NCBI RefSeq assembly: GCF_001715535.1
Contig: NZ_CP017015.1
Span: 868,001 to 932,000, forward strand
Source of the DNA: Spiroplasma helicoides
GTDB taxonomy: Bacteria > Bacillota_I > Bacilli_A > Mycoplasmatales > Mycoplasmataceae
DNA length: 64,000 nucleotides
Direction of reading: 5' to 3'
The translations under genes and the position numbers were made by a program. Within the stretch, counting starts at the first letter, position 1, and every line of letters begins with the position of its first letter. Under the pieces are notes generated by a model. The model did no database searches, had not been told where the DNA came from, and worked only from the letters and a program-made list of their open reading frames with translations. Shown in pieces: positions 10,286-21,360 of the stretch.

Positions 10286-11932
10286 TTATTCTATACCCAT
10301 AATGAAAGTATAAACTTCTTGTCCACCTTCAATTAGTTCATATTCAACGTCAAAATTTTCATCTAAGAATTTTCTTAATTCATTAACATCTTTGAATGAA
10401 GCATCACTACCAGAAAAAATAGTGATAATTTCTGTTTTTGAAGATATAAATTTAGCTAACGATTTTGTAAATAAATCAGTTAACTTATCGGCTGCAATAG
10501 TAACTTTTTTGTCAGCCATCATCATATATTGACCTTCTAAAATTTTTACACCATCAATTTCAGCATCCCTAGCTGCTTTATTGATTGAAATAGAAACTAC
10601 ATTTTTCAATGCCTTAGAAATGTTAGACTCATTTTTCTTTGGACTTTCATCTGGATCAAGATTTAAATATGCTGTCATTCCTTCAGGGATTGTTTTTGTT
10701 TCAACAACAGTAACTTTTGATTTCTTCTCTAAATCCTTAGCTTGCTTCGCAGATAAAATCACATTTGAGTCATTTGGGAAAATATAAACATTTTTAGCAT
10801 TCACAGTTTCAATGGCTTTTAAAAAGTCTTGGGTTGATGGGTTCATTTTTGGACCTCCATCAATTACATAATCTACATTTAATTCGTTTTTAAAGTAATC
10901 TACCATTCCTTTTGAACGAACAACTGCTATTGTACCAATTGGGTTTTCTAAAGTTCTTTGTTTTTGAGCCTCTTCTCCTGCTCAACTTTTTTTGCTTTCA
11001 CCATTTTTTGTATGATGTTCAGCTTGAATATTCATATTTTCAATCTTAACTGTTTTGAATTCTCCAAACTGTTGTAAATAAGTCAATATTTGACCTGGTA
11101 ATAAAGCGTGTGTATGTACTTTTAAAATATCATTGTCAACAACAGCAACAATTGATGTATTTCCATATTCTTCGAATGTTGATCTAACCATTGCTACATT
11201 TATTTTATTTATTAAATCTTCATTTAATAAAACTATTGCCTCAGTACAATAACCAAATTCATCTTCGATATTTACATCAACATTGTTTCCTAAATTTTCT
11301 TCTAGTTTTTTTAATCTTTCAATTGGTTTTTTATTTACTAAAAAGTGTTGTAATCCTTCTAAAAATTTAACCAATCCATAACCACCACTATCAACTACAC
11401 CAACTTCTTTTAATGGTGGTAATAAATCTGGTGTTTTTTCAAGAGAAATATTTGCTGCTTTAATTGTTTCTTCTCAAAATGTCTTTTCATCAATGTTATT
11501 ATCAACTGAGTTTACAAATTCACTAGTTTCTCTAATAACAGTAAGTATTGTACCTTCTACTGGTTTCATTACGGCTGCATAAGCAACATCTTTTGCATAC
11601 ATAAATGCTTTTTTTCACATATCTAGAGTTAATTCTTTGGTTTCATTCATACCATTTGAAAAACCTTTTATTATTTGTGAAAAAATAACCCCTGAGTTAC
11701 CACGAGCACCCATAATAAGTCCTCTTGCAAATTTTGCCATTAATGACCCTATATTATCAAATTTTTCTTTTTCAATTTCTGATAGTCCATTTGTGCAAGT
11801 TAAATTCATATTAGTACCTGTGTCTCCATCTGGTACTGGAAAAACATTTAATTTATCTATATGTGGATAATTGTTATATATATTATTAACTCCACTAGTA
11901 ATCATGCCCTTTAAAATTTCTACATCGTTCAT
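10286..11932 (-). CDS. fakA: Fatty acid kinase subunit FakA (DhaL/YloV family)
   Basis: FakA is the ATP-binding subunit that phosphorylates fatty acids held by FakB (DegV) proteins, giving acyl-phosphate for PlsX/PlsY. It has 548 residues, the normal length. The N-terminal DhaL domain carries PVPDGDTGTNM at residues 33-42, which binds the Mg-ATP, and the ARGNSGVI stretch. A middle linker and the C-terminal domain (YVIDGGPKMNPST, IFPNDSNVILSAKQA) are typical of YloV. ATG 11932 has AGAAGGTGA. It lies downstream of the Asp23 gene as in Bacillus yloU-yloV. Two FakB candidates are at 60.6-62.3 kb. The older 'DAK phosphatase' name for this family is less accurate. Confidence 0.95.
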
Positions 11933-12035
11933 TGTATAGTCACCTTCTATAATTTTTTTTACTTTTATCGTTTCTCAACCAAGTATAAAAAAAATGCAAA
12001 CATATTTTGCCAGTTATAAAGTAATGATGTAATAA

Positions 12036-12353
12036 CTAATGATTTGCTATTTCTAAATCATCAACTGCTACATCAACAACATAATTGCGCAGGAATTGGC
12101 CTTGTTTTTCCAACTCATACTTTACACGTATTTGAACTTCATTTATAACATCTTTTATATTTACACCATTTATTAAAATAACGTGAACTTTTACTCTATT
12201 TGTATTATCGTTTGAGGTTAATTCAACAGCTTTTGTGATATCATCTGTTTTAAGCTGATCTTGACTATTTGCATAAAAATTTGCAAAAGAAGCTACCCCT
12301 GGAACTGTAACAATTGCATTTTTTATAACATCATAAATTGCTTCGTCTATCAC
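12036..12353 (-). CDS. Asp23/Gls24 family envelope-stress protein
   Basis: A small Asp23-family protein of the YloU type. It has the family pattern: an opening VIDEAIYDVIKNAIVTVPGVASF, then VKVHVILINGVNIKDVINEVQIRVKYELE. Relatives are abundant cytoplasmic or membrane-associated proteins, but the role in mollicutes is unknown. I place the start at GTG 12353 (105 residues) because AGGGGGG sits 5-6 bases before it. A longer reading from GTG 12374 lacks a ribosome site and would begin at or before the likely transcription start. The gene lies upstream of fakA as in Bacillus. Confidence 0.85.
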   Translation of the reverse strand: MIDEAIYDVIKNAIVTVPGVASFANFYANSQDQLKTDDITKAVELTSNDNTNRVKVHVILINGVNIKDVINEVQIRVKYELEKQGQFLRNYVVDVAVDDLEIANH

Positions 12354-12377
12354 AAATTGCCCCCCTAGATTCACATT

Positions 12378-12409
12378 ATTATAAATTGTAAATAAAAAAT
12401 ATTGTCCAA
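12378..12409 (-). promoter_or_regulatory. Putative promoter for the Asp23-fakA unit
   Basis: Minus-strand TATAAT (12378-12383) with a TTGGAC-like -35 (12404-12409) at a long 20-base spacer. Transcription would begin near 12371, leaving a leader of about 17 bases that holds AGGGGGG. Confidence 0.45.
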
Positions 12410-12520
12410 TTCAAATTAGTACATTTTTATTTTAACATTATATTTATTTAATATCAAAAAATAAGCATTATTTTTTAGTAAAAAATAATATTTATTTACT
12501 ATCTAAACATAAAAAGTTGC

Positions 12521-12526
12521 TATAAT
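12521..12526 (+). promoter_or_regulatory. -10 box of tRNA-Leu
   Basis: Perfect TATAAT ten bases before the first base of tRNA-Leu. The -35 region is not recognisable. Confidence 0.6.
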
Positions 12527-12536
12527 ATCTTTGTAT

Positions 12537-12621
12537 GCCCTCTTGGCGGAATTGGTAGACGCAGCAGACTCAAAATCTGCCGAGGTAACTTGTATCGGTT
12601 CGACTCCGATAGAGGGCACCA
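12537..12621 (+). tRNA. tRNA-Leu (CAA anticodon)
   Basis: An 85-base class II tRNA. Acceptor stem GCCCTCT pairs with AGAGGGC, and the CCA end is encoded. The anticodon stem GCAGA/TCTGC encloses CT-CAA-AA, so the anticodon is CAA and reads UUG. The long variable arm typical of tRNA-Leu and a TTCGA T-loop are present. It stands alone between divergent minus-strand genes. Confidence 0.97.
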
Positions 12622-12660
12622 TATATAAAAAATAACACTTAAAAAGTTTTATTTAAAATA

Positions 12661-12690
12661 AAAAATTGCCTAGTGGCAATTTTTTTTGTA
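12661..12690. terminator. Terminator between tRNA-Leu and the PTS gene
   Basis: Stem AAAATTGCC/GGCAATTTT with a TAGT loop and a T run in both directions. It can serve both the plus-strand tRNA and the convergent PTS gene. Confidence 0.85.
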
Positions 12691-12694
12691 GTTT

Positions 12695-14545
12695 TTATTT
12701 TACTGATCTTTGTTTAGCAAGAATATCTTTCATATGTGGTTTAATAACTTCTTGTTCACCACCATACACAACTTGAACGCTTGTTCCTTTTGCAATAATT
12801 CCTGATGCTCCACCAAGACCCATAATTCCATCTTTATTTACAATACTTGCATCATTAACTGTTAATCTTAGTCTTGAAGCACATGAATCAACTGATTTAA
12901 TGTTTCCTTCTCCTCCTAAGAATTCAATTATTTTTCTAGCTTTTTCGATGGCAGCTTCTTGGTTTGCACCAACTACTTTTTCGCTTTTTTTAGCTTTAAC
13001 ATCTGCTTTTGTAAATAATTTTACTTCTCCAGCTCTTCCTGGCACTTGTACATTTGCATATTTTACTGAGAAGTAGAACGCAAAGAAGTAAAGTGGTGCC
13101 ATTCCGATAGCGATTAAGATTACTCTTCAAGCATTTGTTCCTAAGTTTCATGGAATTAATCCAAATACTATGTAGTCAATCATTCCTCCTGAAACTGTCA
13201 TACTTACATGGACTTTTGCAAATCCTGCAAGCATAAATGAAATTGATGCTAGTGGCATATGAACACCGTAGAACAATCACGGAGCTAAGAATAAGAATGT
13301 AAATTCAATTGGTTCAGTAATACCTGTTAAGAAACAAGTAAATGCTGCTGAGAAATAAATTCCCATAACAGATTTTCTGTGTTCTCTTGGAACATTTAAT
13401 CACATAGCAACAGCACCTGCTGGCAATGCGAATAACATAAATCCAAATTTACCTGATTGGAATCTACCTAAATTTAATCCCATTTTTTCTAAGTCTGTAA
13501 ATGTTAATAATGGGTCAGTTTTATCAGCAAATCCAGCTAATTTGCTAACTGAGTTGTTTGCTCCAAGAATTCAATACATCATATATTGATCTCCGATTAA
13601 TTGTGATTTATCTTTTAACTGATCGCCACTTAAAAAATCATAAGCTTGTTGAAGAGTTGCTCCTGATGATAATTCGTAATTTCATCCAGCAGGATTATCA
13701 GAACTTTTAGCTCAATCTTCCATTGTACCTAAGATTGATCCTCCAGCTGATGATCATCATAAAGGTGCATAGAAAACGTGGTGAAGTCCAAATGGAACTA
13801 AAGAACGTTCAATTACCTCATAAATTAATGAATCTAAACCAACAGGTAGTTTACCTGAGTTAGTTCCAAATCATTCTAATCCTTTCCCAATTGCGGGTCA
13901 TACAAACATAAATACAAATGATAATGGTATAACCGCAAAGAAAGTAATAATTGGCACTAATTTTGATCCTGAAAAGAATCCAATAAATGCGGGTAATTGT
14001 GTTTTGTGAAACTTATTATACATATAAGCAGCAATTGCCCCAACAAATATTGATGCAAAAACCCCTGTATTAAGGGATGAGATACCAACATTTGATGTAA
14101 TAAGACCAGAAGGAACACCTGTTCATCATAATAAACCGTATGTACCACCTGTTTCATGTTTTAATAGTGCTGACTGTATACCATTCATAACCAAGAATCC
14201 AACAACAGCGGTAATTGCAGATACCCCTGAATCATCTGTATATGCGATAGCAACAGAAATAGCAAATAATATAGGCAAGTTACCAAAAGCAACATCACCC
14301 ATTGTATTCATAACTTTACCTATATAATAACCAAATGATCCCTCAGTTGTATTTGCAGCGATAGTTGCACCAACACCCAAGAAAACACCAGCAATTGGTA
14401 ATAGAGCAATAGGAAGTAGGAATGCTTTACTTAGTTTTGACAAAGTGGCCATTGTAGATTCTCTAAATCTTTTCAAACCCGCTTTAGCAGATTTGTGTTC
14501 ACCACTTTTATCATGTTTTACTTTTTCTACTTTATTTTCTGACAT
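12695..14545 (-). CDS. ptsG: PTS sugar transporter, fused EIIC-EIIB (glucose/GlcNAc family)
   Basis: A 616-residue membrane permease of the phosphoenolpyruvate sugar phosphotransferase system. It imports and phosphorylates a hexose, most likely glucose, with N-acetylglucosamine as the alternative. The EIIC part has about ten membrane helices, with [13 protein letters not shown] and GITEPIEF motifs. The EIIB domain follows at about 525-616, with phospho-accepting Cys555 in [10 protein letters not shown]. There is no EIIA domain, so a separate Crr-type protein must donate phosphate. This matches the glucose permease arrangement known in Spiroplasma citri. The start follows AGAAAGGTC. A large hairpin sits just upstream of a possible promoter. 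Confidence 0.9.
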
Positions 14546-14605
14546 GATATTTTGACCTTTCTATCGAACCTTGTGATTCTCTTGTATAATAACTCTTTTT
14601 AAACA

Positions 14606-14664
14606 AAAAAACAAGAACTTTTTCCAAAATTAAAATAATTTTTTGGAAAATAAATCTTGTTTTA
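14606..14664 (-). terminator. Long hairpin upstream of the PTS gene (terminator or leader element)
   Basis: On the minus strand, outer arms ACAAGA/TCTTGT and inner arms TTTTCCAAAA/TTTTGGAAAA form one long stem that ends in a T run. It follows the 82-aa gene, so a terminator for that gene is the plain reading. A TATTAT -10-like box lies after it, about 30-40 bases before the PTS start. Confidence 0.65.
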
Positions 14665-14677
14665 TTTAGTGTATTAT

Positions 14678-14926
14678 TTACTTACTAAAAGTCATTATAA
14701 AGCAAGCAATCATCATTAAAATACAAACTATTATCATAAATGATAAGAAATGTTGCTTTGTAAAAGCTCAGATACCTGCTAATCCCCCTCTTTTAGATTC
14801 ATTAATAGTCATATATTGTTTACTACCTAAATTTTTATATGACATTATTTTCACTATAACTAAAATAAGAAGAATTATAAGAAATCCGATAGCTGCCCCT
14901 AAGAAAACATATTTTTCTGTTGTCAT
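14678..14926 (-). CDS. Small two-helix membrane protein (82 aa)
   Basis: Not recognised. One hydrophobic helix lies at about residues 7-27 and another at about 60-79, joined by a positively charged loop with a Gly-Gly pair (KRGGLAG). Size and topology recall SecG, but no sequence match is convincing. ATG 14926 follows GAGGA, and the Trp in the loop is TGA. It follows the 1519-residue FtsX-type gene by about 95 bases on the same strand and may be a small partner subunit of it, which is inference from position only. Confidence 0.75.
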
Positions 14927-15020
14927 ACATATCCTCAATATTCAATTAATTAATTATAAATAAATTATACCCATAGTTAGTGTAATTTTCCATTTTTAAT
15001 TAATAATTGAAATATTTTTT

Positions 15021-18000
15021 CTATTGTGAAGTTGTTCCTGTAAATGCAGCTAAATTTGTTTTAAACAGTGATCTCAAAATTATTAAATAAGCAATTATGA
15101 AGATAGCTACAGCAACTCCAAATATCGCAAGATAAACATATCAATCAATTACAAAAGGAATTGCGATTTCAATTGTTAGAAGTAAGGATGGTACAACACC
15201 AAACATTATTCCTGCTGTCAACCCTATTGCTAATGCTGCAAAAATAAATGTTATTGGTAAGAAAATCCATAAAACAATTGAATTTATTTCTCTTAATGTG
15301 TATCCCAAAATACGCATATAGTTCATAAATGATTTATATTTACCTATAAAGATATCAGTAATTACATAAATTATAATAATTCCAACAACCATTGATATAG
15401 AGATAAATACAATTGCAATACTTATTACTGATTTTAACAAGTTTGACATTGCATCTTTTTTCAAGTTTATATAATCTGTATATCCAACTGCATCACTCAT
15501 ATATTTAGATGCATTTGTAGTGGTATTATTTGCTTGCATAAATTTGAAAATTGATCTATCATATCTGTCTGATGGTTCATCTTCCCTACTCATTTTTGCA
15601 TTACTTCAAATATTAACGTTAGAATTATTGAGCAATGAATCATAGTTTTGATAACCAAGTGCTTTATTTAGTTTTCTTTGATCCATATAAACTTTAGGAC
15701 TATCATAGACATGTTCAACATCAACAATATTTCCAACTATTGTTTTAGTTTTTGATGTAGAAGCAAGAAGACCATTTTCTAGTGCCATATTTCATCAGCT
15801 ATTTGTTCCGCTTGCTAAATCCATTATTCCTACATCGTTATATCTATTTTCCTCATTATTTCAAGTTCTAATTTCAAATGGATAAATCATATCTCCATCC
15901 ATTTTTTTACCAAATAGTGATTCATATTCATTATTAGTTTTATTTAAAAGCTCACTATTTATTTTTGAAGATTCTTTAACTTTTAAAGCAACTTTTGATA
16001 GATCTCCAAATTCTTTATATTCGTTGTTTTCAATATAATATAATTTTTGATTGTTATTTTGTGAATAATAAGCAAAATGACCTAAATCAACTTCATTTAA
16101 ATTTATTTCTTTTCCTTGATAATATCAATCAAAGTTATTTGATAATGTGTCATAATTCCCGTTTGCATCAATGTAATTTAGCTCCTGAGTTGAGAAATTT
16201 AAATTAATCTTATCTCCGACTTTATAACCTTTCAATCTTGTGGCTTCATTTATTAAAACATCTACACTTGATTCATCATCATTATAATTTTTATATAAAT
16301 CATCTCTGTGTTCTAAATTAATATTTTTTACAGCTGATTTTTCATTTAACCCATAGATTTTTAGAGCATGGTTTCCATCATCATATGCATTTACATTTGT
16401 ATAAATTTCATCTTTGCTATTGTCATATGATATTGTGTTAAATGCAAAACTAAAGTTTAAAAATTTATTATTATCATCTTCTCATCTTTGTTTTATTACA
16501 GAAGGAATTGTGTTGTTTGTAATTGACTTAATACATCCTTCCACAATTTGTTTTGCATTAGAACCAGTTGTATCTTCAATTGCAGGTTGATTAAATAATT
16601 GAGGTAAAACTGAGCAAGTTAATTGTTTAACTTTTGTTTCAACACTTTTATTACCATTTTCATATAGTTTGTTAGAAGCATCAATAACTTTATCTAAAAT
16701 TCCAGTTGATAATAAATAACCATTTAAACCAAGAGCGTGTTGAGTGATTATTGTTTCAAAGAAGTTATTGTAATCACGATAACTTTCTCAACCGTTAGCA
16801 TCTAATAAACTTAAATATTTACCATCGCTTGTTTTTTTGTAAGAAGAAAATAATGAATTTGCATCATTAAACTTAGCTTGATCACCATCACTTTGCCTTC
16901 AATTATATTTAGTAAATGGGTTATTTGAAACTATATTTGAATATGTGTAGTCATTGTTGTAATTAATTGCATTAAAGTATTTTTTTGACATCGATGAAAG
17001 TGAATTTGGCACTGTTGCAGAAAACATTAAAATTATTGTACTGATTGTTATTACAAATGCAAAAGTAAATAAATCTCTAATAGACAGTGTTATCAAAGAA
17101 GCTCTAATTCTACTTGTGAACTTTTTAGGTGTAAATTTATTAAATAGTTTTGTAATAAAAATATTTGGTTTGTTAGAACTACTTGGTTGCATTAATGATA
17201 AAGCATTTTTTCTAACCATTCTGTAAGCAATCATTCAAATCAAACCTATTGCAAGAACCGCAAAAACTATTCATTCAATTGCTAAGAATTTATAGTCAAA
17301 GATTACACTATTCTCAATGTTGAAATAAATTCCAAAAATATTCAAGAGCGGTTTTTGGAGGGCGATACTTAGTCCTCAACCAATAGGTACCATTAAAATT
17401 ATTGGTAAACTTAAAAATATAATAAAACTAATAATTATTCTTGAGCTACTTACCCCTAAAGCTTTTAAGTTACCAATTTGACTTTTTTGTGCATTCAAAA
17501 ACTTTTTAGTTATGTTATATGTAATAAATAAAATTACAGATAACAAAACAATACAAAATGAAAGTGATAGCGTTAAAAACATACCTGAAGCTTGACCAAA
17601 AAATGTACTTCTCATGTTGAACACCGCTGTATCGTCAAATGATAATGGTGCCAATCTTGAAACTTTACTATAATCAAATGCTGTATCAACTCAGCCATTT
17701 TGTGCATAATCATTTATTTTTTGTGAAGCTTCTTTTAAACCCAAAATGTTATCAGCAGCAAATAATTGATATAAAGATTTATCAGAATTTATATCTCCCG
17801 AATTACCTCTATATTTCATATATACCTTTGATACATCTTGAAATTTAGTATTTTCAATATAACTTTGTCCAGATGAACTTGCATTAAACAATGTTCTAAA
17901 CATTTCTGTGTTTAAATAGAAAATAGCATCAGTATCTTGATTTGTTAAGACATCCTCATCATAAATTGTTGGATAAATGTTTAAAGCATCAACCCCAACC

Positions 18001-19580
18001 GCATCTAATCTAAGCTTAAAGTCTTCTCCTACTCCTGGAACTATTTGATATTCTGAACCAAGCGACAAATTATTACTTGAATAATAACCATAAGTTGTCA
18101 TAAATGTTTGTTTAGTTAGTAAATCGTTGTTTTTCCCACTATTAGTAGTGCTTGTATTGTTGTATTCATAAATGGTATATAGATCTTCGTTATTAAATCT
18201 TGTTGAAGTAGTTTGATTTTCAATATCTTGATATGAATAATATGAAGATATATATCTATATTTTCCCCTTGTATCTCACATAACTACTTCATTAGTGTAT
18301 CTCAAATCAAAATTAGTTAAGTCTGAAACTAAATTATAGTATGAATTAAATAAATTTTTTGATTTCAATATTGTTCCATCATTTAAAAAATAGTTATTTG
18401 TGTTAGTTGAAGTGTCATATAGGTAACTTGACTCATAATTTTTTAATAAATAACTACCATAGCTACCTATTTCATTGCTATCTCATAATTTTTTATCACT
18501 TCTTGTTGGACTATCCTTTTTAGGATCTCTATTTAAAGATTTTGTATCTACAAAAAAGTACTTAGATGGGGTTTCTTCATCCTTTGAATTGCCTTCAGAA
18601 ACAGGGTCTAATAAATTTCCGATTCTACCATTAAAACCATTTTTAATAAACTCATCTTCTGTTTTAGATGGTTTTGATCAAGTGGTTTCATCTCCATTAA
18701 CAAATAAGTTAATTTTCTTAACTGTATCTGCTTCTTTTAATTGTTCTAAACTGTATTTTGATATAGCATTATTAATTATAAAGTTCTTGATTGCACCTGT
18801 CATAGAAGAAATATTCAAGTAAAACATGTAATCAAAAATATTCAAAGCTGTTTTTCTTTGTTGAGTTGAAAGTTCGTCTTTAAAATTATTATTTTTTTTG
18901 TATAATTGACCAATTAAAGAATTTTGAAACTTACTTGATTTTTCATTAAAGCGATAAAATCTACCAAATCTTTTTTTAGCAACGTAGTCATTTATTTTTT
19001 GATCATCTGTTAAATTTAAAATGCTTTCTTCTGCAGAAGGTAAGTAACTATATTTTGGTTTAGAAGCATTATTTCCCTTAGTATAACCTTCTAAATCTCC
19101 AAATCCAAAGTTTAATCTCATATTTTTGTAAATATCACCATCTACATCATTAACTCAATAAACTGATGAATCATATGTAGAAGATTTTGTAGTTGAATCT
19201 ATTTTTGAATTAAATTCAAAAGGTAATAAAACTGAGTCGTCTCCCCCAATTGTTAGTGTGGGAAAATTATTTTTTAATTCTACTTTATCTGTTTTTGTGC
19301 TGTCAGATCATTTTCAACTTGTTAAATAGTCATTACTAAATGCAAAAAACGGTGACACTGTTTGTGTATCGTTTGAGTTATATGCACTTGATGTAAATTT
19401 GTATGTATAATCATAACCATTAAAATTTTTGGTTAAGCTATTATTATTTTTAACTAAATTGGTTGAAACAATTCCAAAAGCTGAAGTAAACAAAACAGCT
19501 ATACTTATTAAACTTAAATAAATTAAAAATTGTCACCAATCTTTAAGGAGCTGTTTAATTCCATTTTTAAATAAAAGCAT
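15021..19580 (-). CDS. Giant FtsX-type ABC permease-like membrane protein (1519 aa)
   Basis: One uninterrupted 1520-codon frame under code 4. It has an N-terminal signal-anchor (about 13-33) and a very large outward, Asn/Ser/Tyr-rich domain (about 35-625). A cluster of membrane helices follows (about 650-790), with the FtsX-like loop 'GNLKALGVSSSRIIIS'. A second outward domain comes next, then three final helices (about 1360-1500) with the loop 'MRILGYTLREINSIV'. This repeats the double-FtsX plan of the 1356-residue protein at 5.8-9.9 kb, so they are probably paralogues. No ATPase gene is adjacent. It lies directly downstream of the lethal-factor-like protease gene, which also faces outward; a joint role is possible but unproven. 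The start follows AAGGAAG. Confidence 0.85.
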
Positions 19581-19697
19581 AGTATCTTCCTTTGCATTAT
19601 TTCTAATAAAATTACATTAATAATACCATATTTTTTTATAAATTAGGTTTCTTAAAAGTAAGTAAAAATTTTTAGATATTCATAATCATTTTATTGA

Positions 19698-21332
19698 TTA
19701 AGCTCTTCTTACTCCTTTTGATCTTTTATATAATGCAAATCCTAATATTATTACTCCTGCTGCTATCATTATCCCTATAACACTACCTATCACATAAGTG
19801 AATGATTCTTTTTTGCTAACTGGAGTACTCTCACTTTTTTTATTTACTTCAGTACCAAAGTATTCTCCAGGATATAAATCTGAATAATTGCTTTCTTGAG
19901 TGTTTTTTAAGTTTCTAACATCATTAACTTTTGCAGCAAATGCATCCATTGCATGACCCATTTCATGAACTAAAACGTGGAATTGAGTTGGCGAAGAAAA
20001 CCAACCTTGTTTGTATTGATAATTATAATCTTTAATTAAAAGACCACTTCCACAAATTACAATATATGAATTAACTGTTGTATAACCTCCAGCAGTAAGT
20101 TCTCCAGCTGTTGTTGCAGTGTATCCCAAAACCCCAGTCATATCTTCATTTGTGTCACTTTTTAAAGGATCATCAGGAGATATTACTAATCCATATATTA
20201 TTTTTGTAATTCACTCTTCATTACCTATTAAAGAATATAAATAGTTGTATAGTTCTAAAGTGACATTTTCAAGACTTATTGTTGTATCATTTGTTCAACT
20301 ACTAATATATTCATTGTTTTTATCAGTTGGTATAGATTTTGAGTATGTTTCTTCAATTGATTTATACATATCAGACAATCAGATTCTTTTATTACCAACT
20401 TTATCAACAGTTTTTTCTTGTAAAAAGGTATCTAAACTCTCAAATGATGAAAAATGATTAGAATTGTAATCTTTAAAACTTTTGATTGATTCATCACTTG
20501 CTTTAATATATGAACTATACATTCAATTGCTTATTGAGTCTTGCAGTGTATTATTACCATTTTGAGATTTAAGGTAATTAGAAATAGAATTTCGATAATA
20601 TAAACTATTACTGATAGATAGTACTTGTTCTAATATAGAAGTAGCCGCTGATTTGTAGTAATTTGTATTTTGTCAGCCTATTATATCTCCTGCATATTCT
20701 AGTGAATCAATTCCGTCAGTAGGTTTTGCACCTAATGAAAGATTATAAGAATTTTTATTTGTGTTTAGTTCAACTATTTTTTTAATTTCAATTTCAGCAT
20801 CATCAGCCACTTTACCTTCTTTGATTAAAGCAGGGAAAACCTGAGTAAAGAAAGTGTTGTATAACTCTCAACTTAAATTCTTTTTATCATTAGGTGTCAA
20901 CATTCATTTAGCAAATGATTCTGCAAAAAACTCTTGGTCACTAGTTGCTCCATATGCACTAATTGTCAAAGATGATGCAATAAGATTTTGCTCCAATAAT
21001 GCATTTGAATAAGTATTTGTTGTGCTCAAATTTTCTTTTATTCAATTTTCGATGTAATTTATTGTGTCAGAACTAACTTTAACATTGTTAGCAAGATAGT
21101 ATTTTAATACTCTTCCATAATACATAAGTTTACCTGATTTAGATATCCCTTTGCTTACTTTATAGTCTTCTAAAAGCAAACTATTATATGTGTATTCAGT
21201 TGAGTTTGCTCTCGCTTTAAAAATTGTAGTTGCATTTTTACTTTCAATGCTTTTATCAATTGATGTTATTCCTATAAAAACATTACTAAAGATAAATCCA
21301 ATTACTGCGAAAAATTTTATTAAGAATTTGAT
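19698..21332 (-). CDS. Membrane-anchored zinc protease with anthrax lethal factor-like motifs
   Basis: About 544 residues, predicted exported and anchored. There is an N-terminal hydrophobic export signal (2-22) and a C-terminal membrane helix (about 510-533) with a basic tail. A zinc-protease motif HEMGH (456-460) sits in LVHEMGHAMDAF, resembling the HEFGHAVD helix of anthrax lethal factor. The second lethal-factor hallmark, YGxTxxxEFFAESF, is also present, but at 127-140, ahead of HEMGH rather than about 45 residues after it. A weaker GEYFGTE follows HEMGH at about 489-495. No ATG, GTG or TTG precedes the export signal in frame. An AAGGAGG ribosome site points to ATC 21332 (7-base spacing) or ATT 21335 as start. 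An (AT)12 tract lies in the putative promoter. Substrate unknown. Confidence 0.8.
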
Positions 21333-21360
21333 AATATAGCCTCCTTAGACATTATTTTTA

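Noticed and set aside
12354-12374. Seven-codon longer start for the Asp23 gene at GTG 12374
   Set aside because: It lies at or before the transcription start implied by the TATAAT box and has no ribosome site; GTG 12353 has AGGGGGG.
19698-20141. Short standalone protease gene starting at ATG 20141
   Set aside because: Its ATG lies inside a longer frame that carries an export signal and a second lethal-factor-like motif; it has no ribosome site, whereas AAGGAGG precedes the long frame.
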